Shown: positions 63,091 to 64,000 of the stretch, piece by piece | Layout of the letters: every line of letters begins with the position of its first letter | How positions within the stretch are numbered: the first letter of the stretch is position 1 | Source: Inonotus obliquus | Lineage: Eukaryota > Basidiomycota > Agaricomycetes > Hymenochaetales > Hymenochaetaceae | Direction of reading: 5' to 3' | NCBI GenBank assembly: GCA_032164295.1 | Contig: JAJHTX010000002.1 | Coordinates: forward strand, 2,418,001-2,482,000 | Length of the DNA: 64,000 bases | Notes under the pieces: model-generated | What the model was told of the DNA's origin: nothing | The model's input: the letters and a program-made list of their open reading frames with translations, nothing else | Databases searched by the model: none | Position numbers and translations under genes: made by a program

Positions 63091-63858
63091 ACTGAGGGCT
63101 ATTCGTCGGCCAAACAAAGCTTTGTAATATATAGAATGACCAACGAGGCTTTCAAGAGACGGCTACAGGCTATAAGGACGACGAAGGAGATGGATGTGAT
63201 GGATGGGAGGCGAGGCGAAAGTTGGAGAAAGGAGGGTGGAGGAGGAGGAACTGGTACTGGGACTGGAGAGTGTTACGGCTATCTCACCTCACAGCAGCAG
63301 ACCCAGACCCAAGTCATACTTGTTTCCTTATCGGGAAACACATTTTGTAAAATTATCTCAAAAAATCCCTTATGTGGGTTAATCACGTGAAGGCTCATCC
63401 TAGGAAGTCCATTCCTCCGCTTTTTTCGCCATTTTTTTCCTTCCTTTTGACTATCACCGGTCACCTGTGCAATTCGAATATCGGATTATTGATAAGGGTT
63501 GCTTTTGCGAGCATCTCGAAGGTCGGCTTGCATGATTCCCTATTCAAGATGCCCTGCAGTCTCTGCGTCTTTTCTCGACGATCGGGTTCTCGATTTTCTC
63601 CTATCACGTTACCTCTGATTCAATCAGCTGCTTCAAGAACCCCGAATATTCTCTATTTTAGTGGACTATATATTTCTCCGCCGAGGCCAGTGCTTTTTGG
63701 ATCCAAGACTAAAGATTACAGCGATCCAGTTTCTGTGACGAACACAGATAAGCAAAATGTTGAGGAACTTGAAGAAAAGAAGGTGGCATAGATTGTGAGG
63801 AGACTTGTACGAGTGAGTATACTTTACTATCATTTCGAAGGCATTTAATTACTGAGCA
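63091..63858. promoter_or_regulatory. LARP promoter region with CACGTG
   Basis: AATCACGTGAAGG around 63380 lies about 290 bases upstream of the LARP start. Nothing else is firm. A 139-codon plus-strand frame (63372-63791) has no known similarity and may be chance or part of an upstream exon of the next gene. Confidence 0.4.
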
Positions 63859-64000
63859 ATGGTAGGACGCATCATAACGTCCTCATATGAGGGCCTGAGA
63901 GCCGCGAGAACATCAGCCGTCTGCTTGTCCCCCGTAAGTTATCGCTCAACGCACATTTGTTTGGTTACTGTTGAACTGACTATTACGATTTTCAATAGGG
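63859..64000 (+). CDS. Possible first exon of a gene entering at the right edge
   Basis: ATG at 63859 opens MVGRIITSSYEGLRAARTSA and CLSP up to 63933, followed by a canonical intron (GTAAGT, CTGAC near 63979, TAG at 63998) to the window edge. A rival reading treats 63814-63867 (GTGAGT to GGTAG) as an intron, which would remove this ATG. Too little sequence is left to name it. Confidence 0.3.
   Translation, partial: MVGRIITSSYEGLRAARTSAVCLSPVSYRSTHICLVTVELTITIFNR

Overview
The window looks like a piece of an intron-dense basidiomycete (probably Agaricomycetes) nuclear chromosome. Most genes are cut by introns of about 50-60 bases with clear GT..AG ends and CTGAC/CTAAC-type branch points. Genes sit close together on both strands, and the proteins are typical fungal housekeeping and nutrient-uptake families. 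Coordinates of spliced genes are given as the span from start codon to stop codon. Exons were joined by eye, keeping reading frame and family homology, so distant exon edges are approximate unless exact numbers are given.

Layout. 1-1128 (-): 5' part of COP9 signalosome subunit 3. 1378-7733 (+): a complete non-LTR retrotransposon with two intact overlapping ORFs, a short poly(A) tail and a 13-bp target-site duplication. 8327-9351 (-): WrbA/Pst2-type flavodoxin-like quinone reductase. 10986-12010 (-): OXLD1-like mitochondrial protein. 12325-15704 (-): CSC1/TMEM63-type channel. 16415-18125 (-): Cdc20/Fizzy-family APC/C activator. 18521-19621 (+): mitoribosomal protein mL44. 20328-22160 (-): glucose-6-phosphate isomerase. 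22798-28133 (-): tandem pair of MUP1-type amino-acid permeases. 28661-30120 (+): METTL18/Hpm1 protein-histidine methyltransferase. 31512-33783 (-): Dal5-like MFS transporter. 34459-35093: MITE with TA target duplication. 35569-38154 (-): calcineurin A. 38477-39671 (-): UNC-50/Gmh1. 40141-41796 (+): unrecognised protein. 41978-43346 (-): aldo/keto reductase. 44043-45102 (+): decayed short-chain dehydrogenase. 45641-46693 (-): glutathione S-transferase. 47132-49648 (+): Kar5/Tht1-like nuclear-fusion protein. 50243-52165 (-): DUF3445 heme-dependent oxidative N-demethylase-like protein. 52706-58708 (+): tandem pair of UGA4/BAT1-type permeases. 59411-63090 (-): La-motif RNA-binding protein (LARP1/Sro9-like). 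The right edge may hold the start of another gene.

The genes do not form one pathway. Two themes stand out: nutrient transport (four APC-superfamily permeases in two separate tandem pairs, plus one MFS carrier) and stress or signalling functions (osmosensing channel, calcineurin, quinone reductase, GST, AKR). CACGTG sites recur in several intergenic promoter regions. The most notable signals are the apparently young full-length LINE just upstream of CSN3, the MITE, the rapidly evolving karyogamy gene, a Cdc20-family protein with an altered C-box, a start codon split by an intron, a 23-base microexon and a well-preserved SDR pseudogene. I did not find an obviously new multi-gene system.
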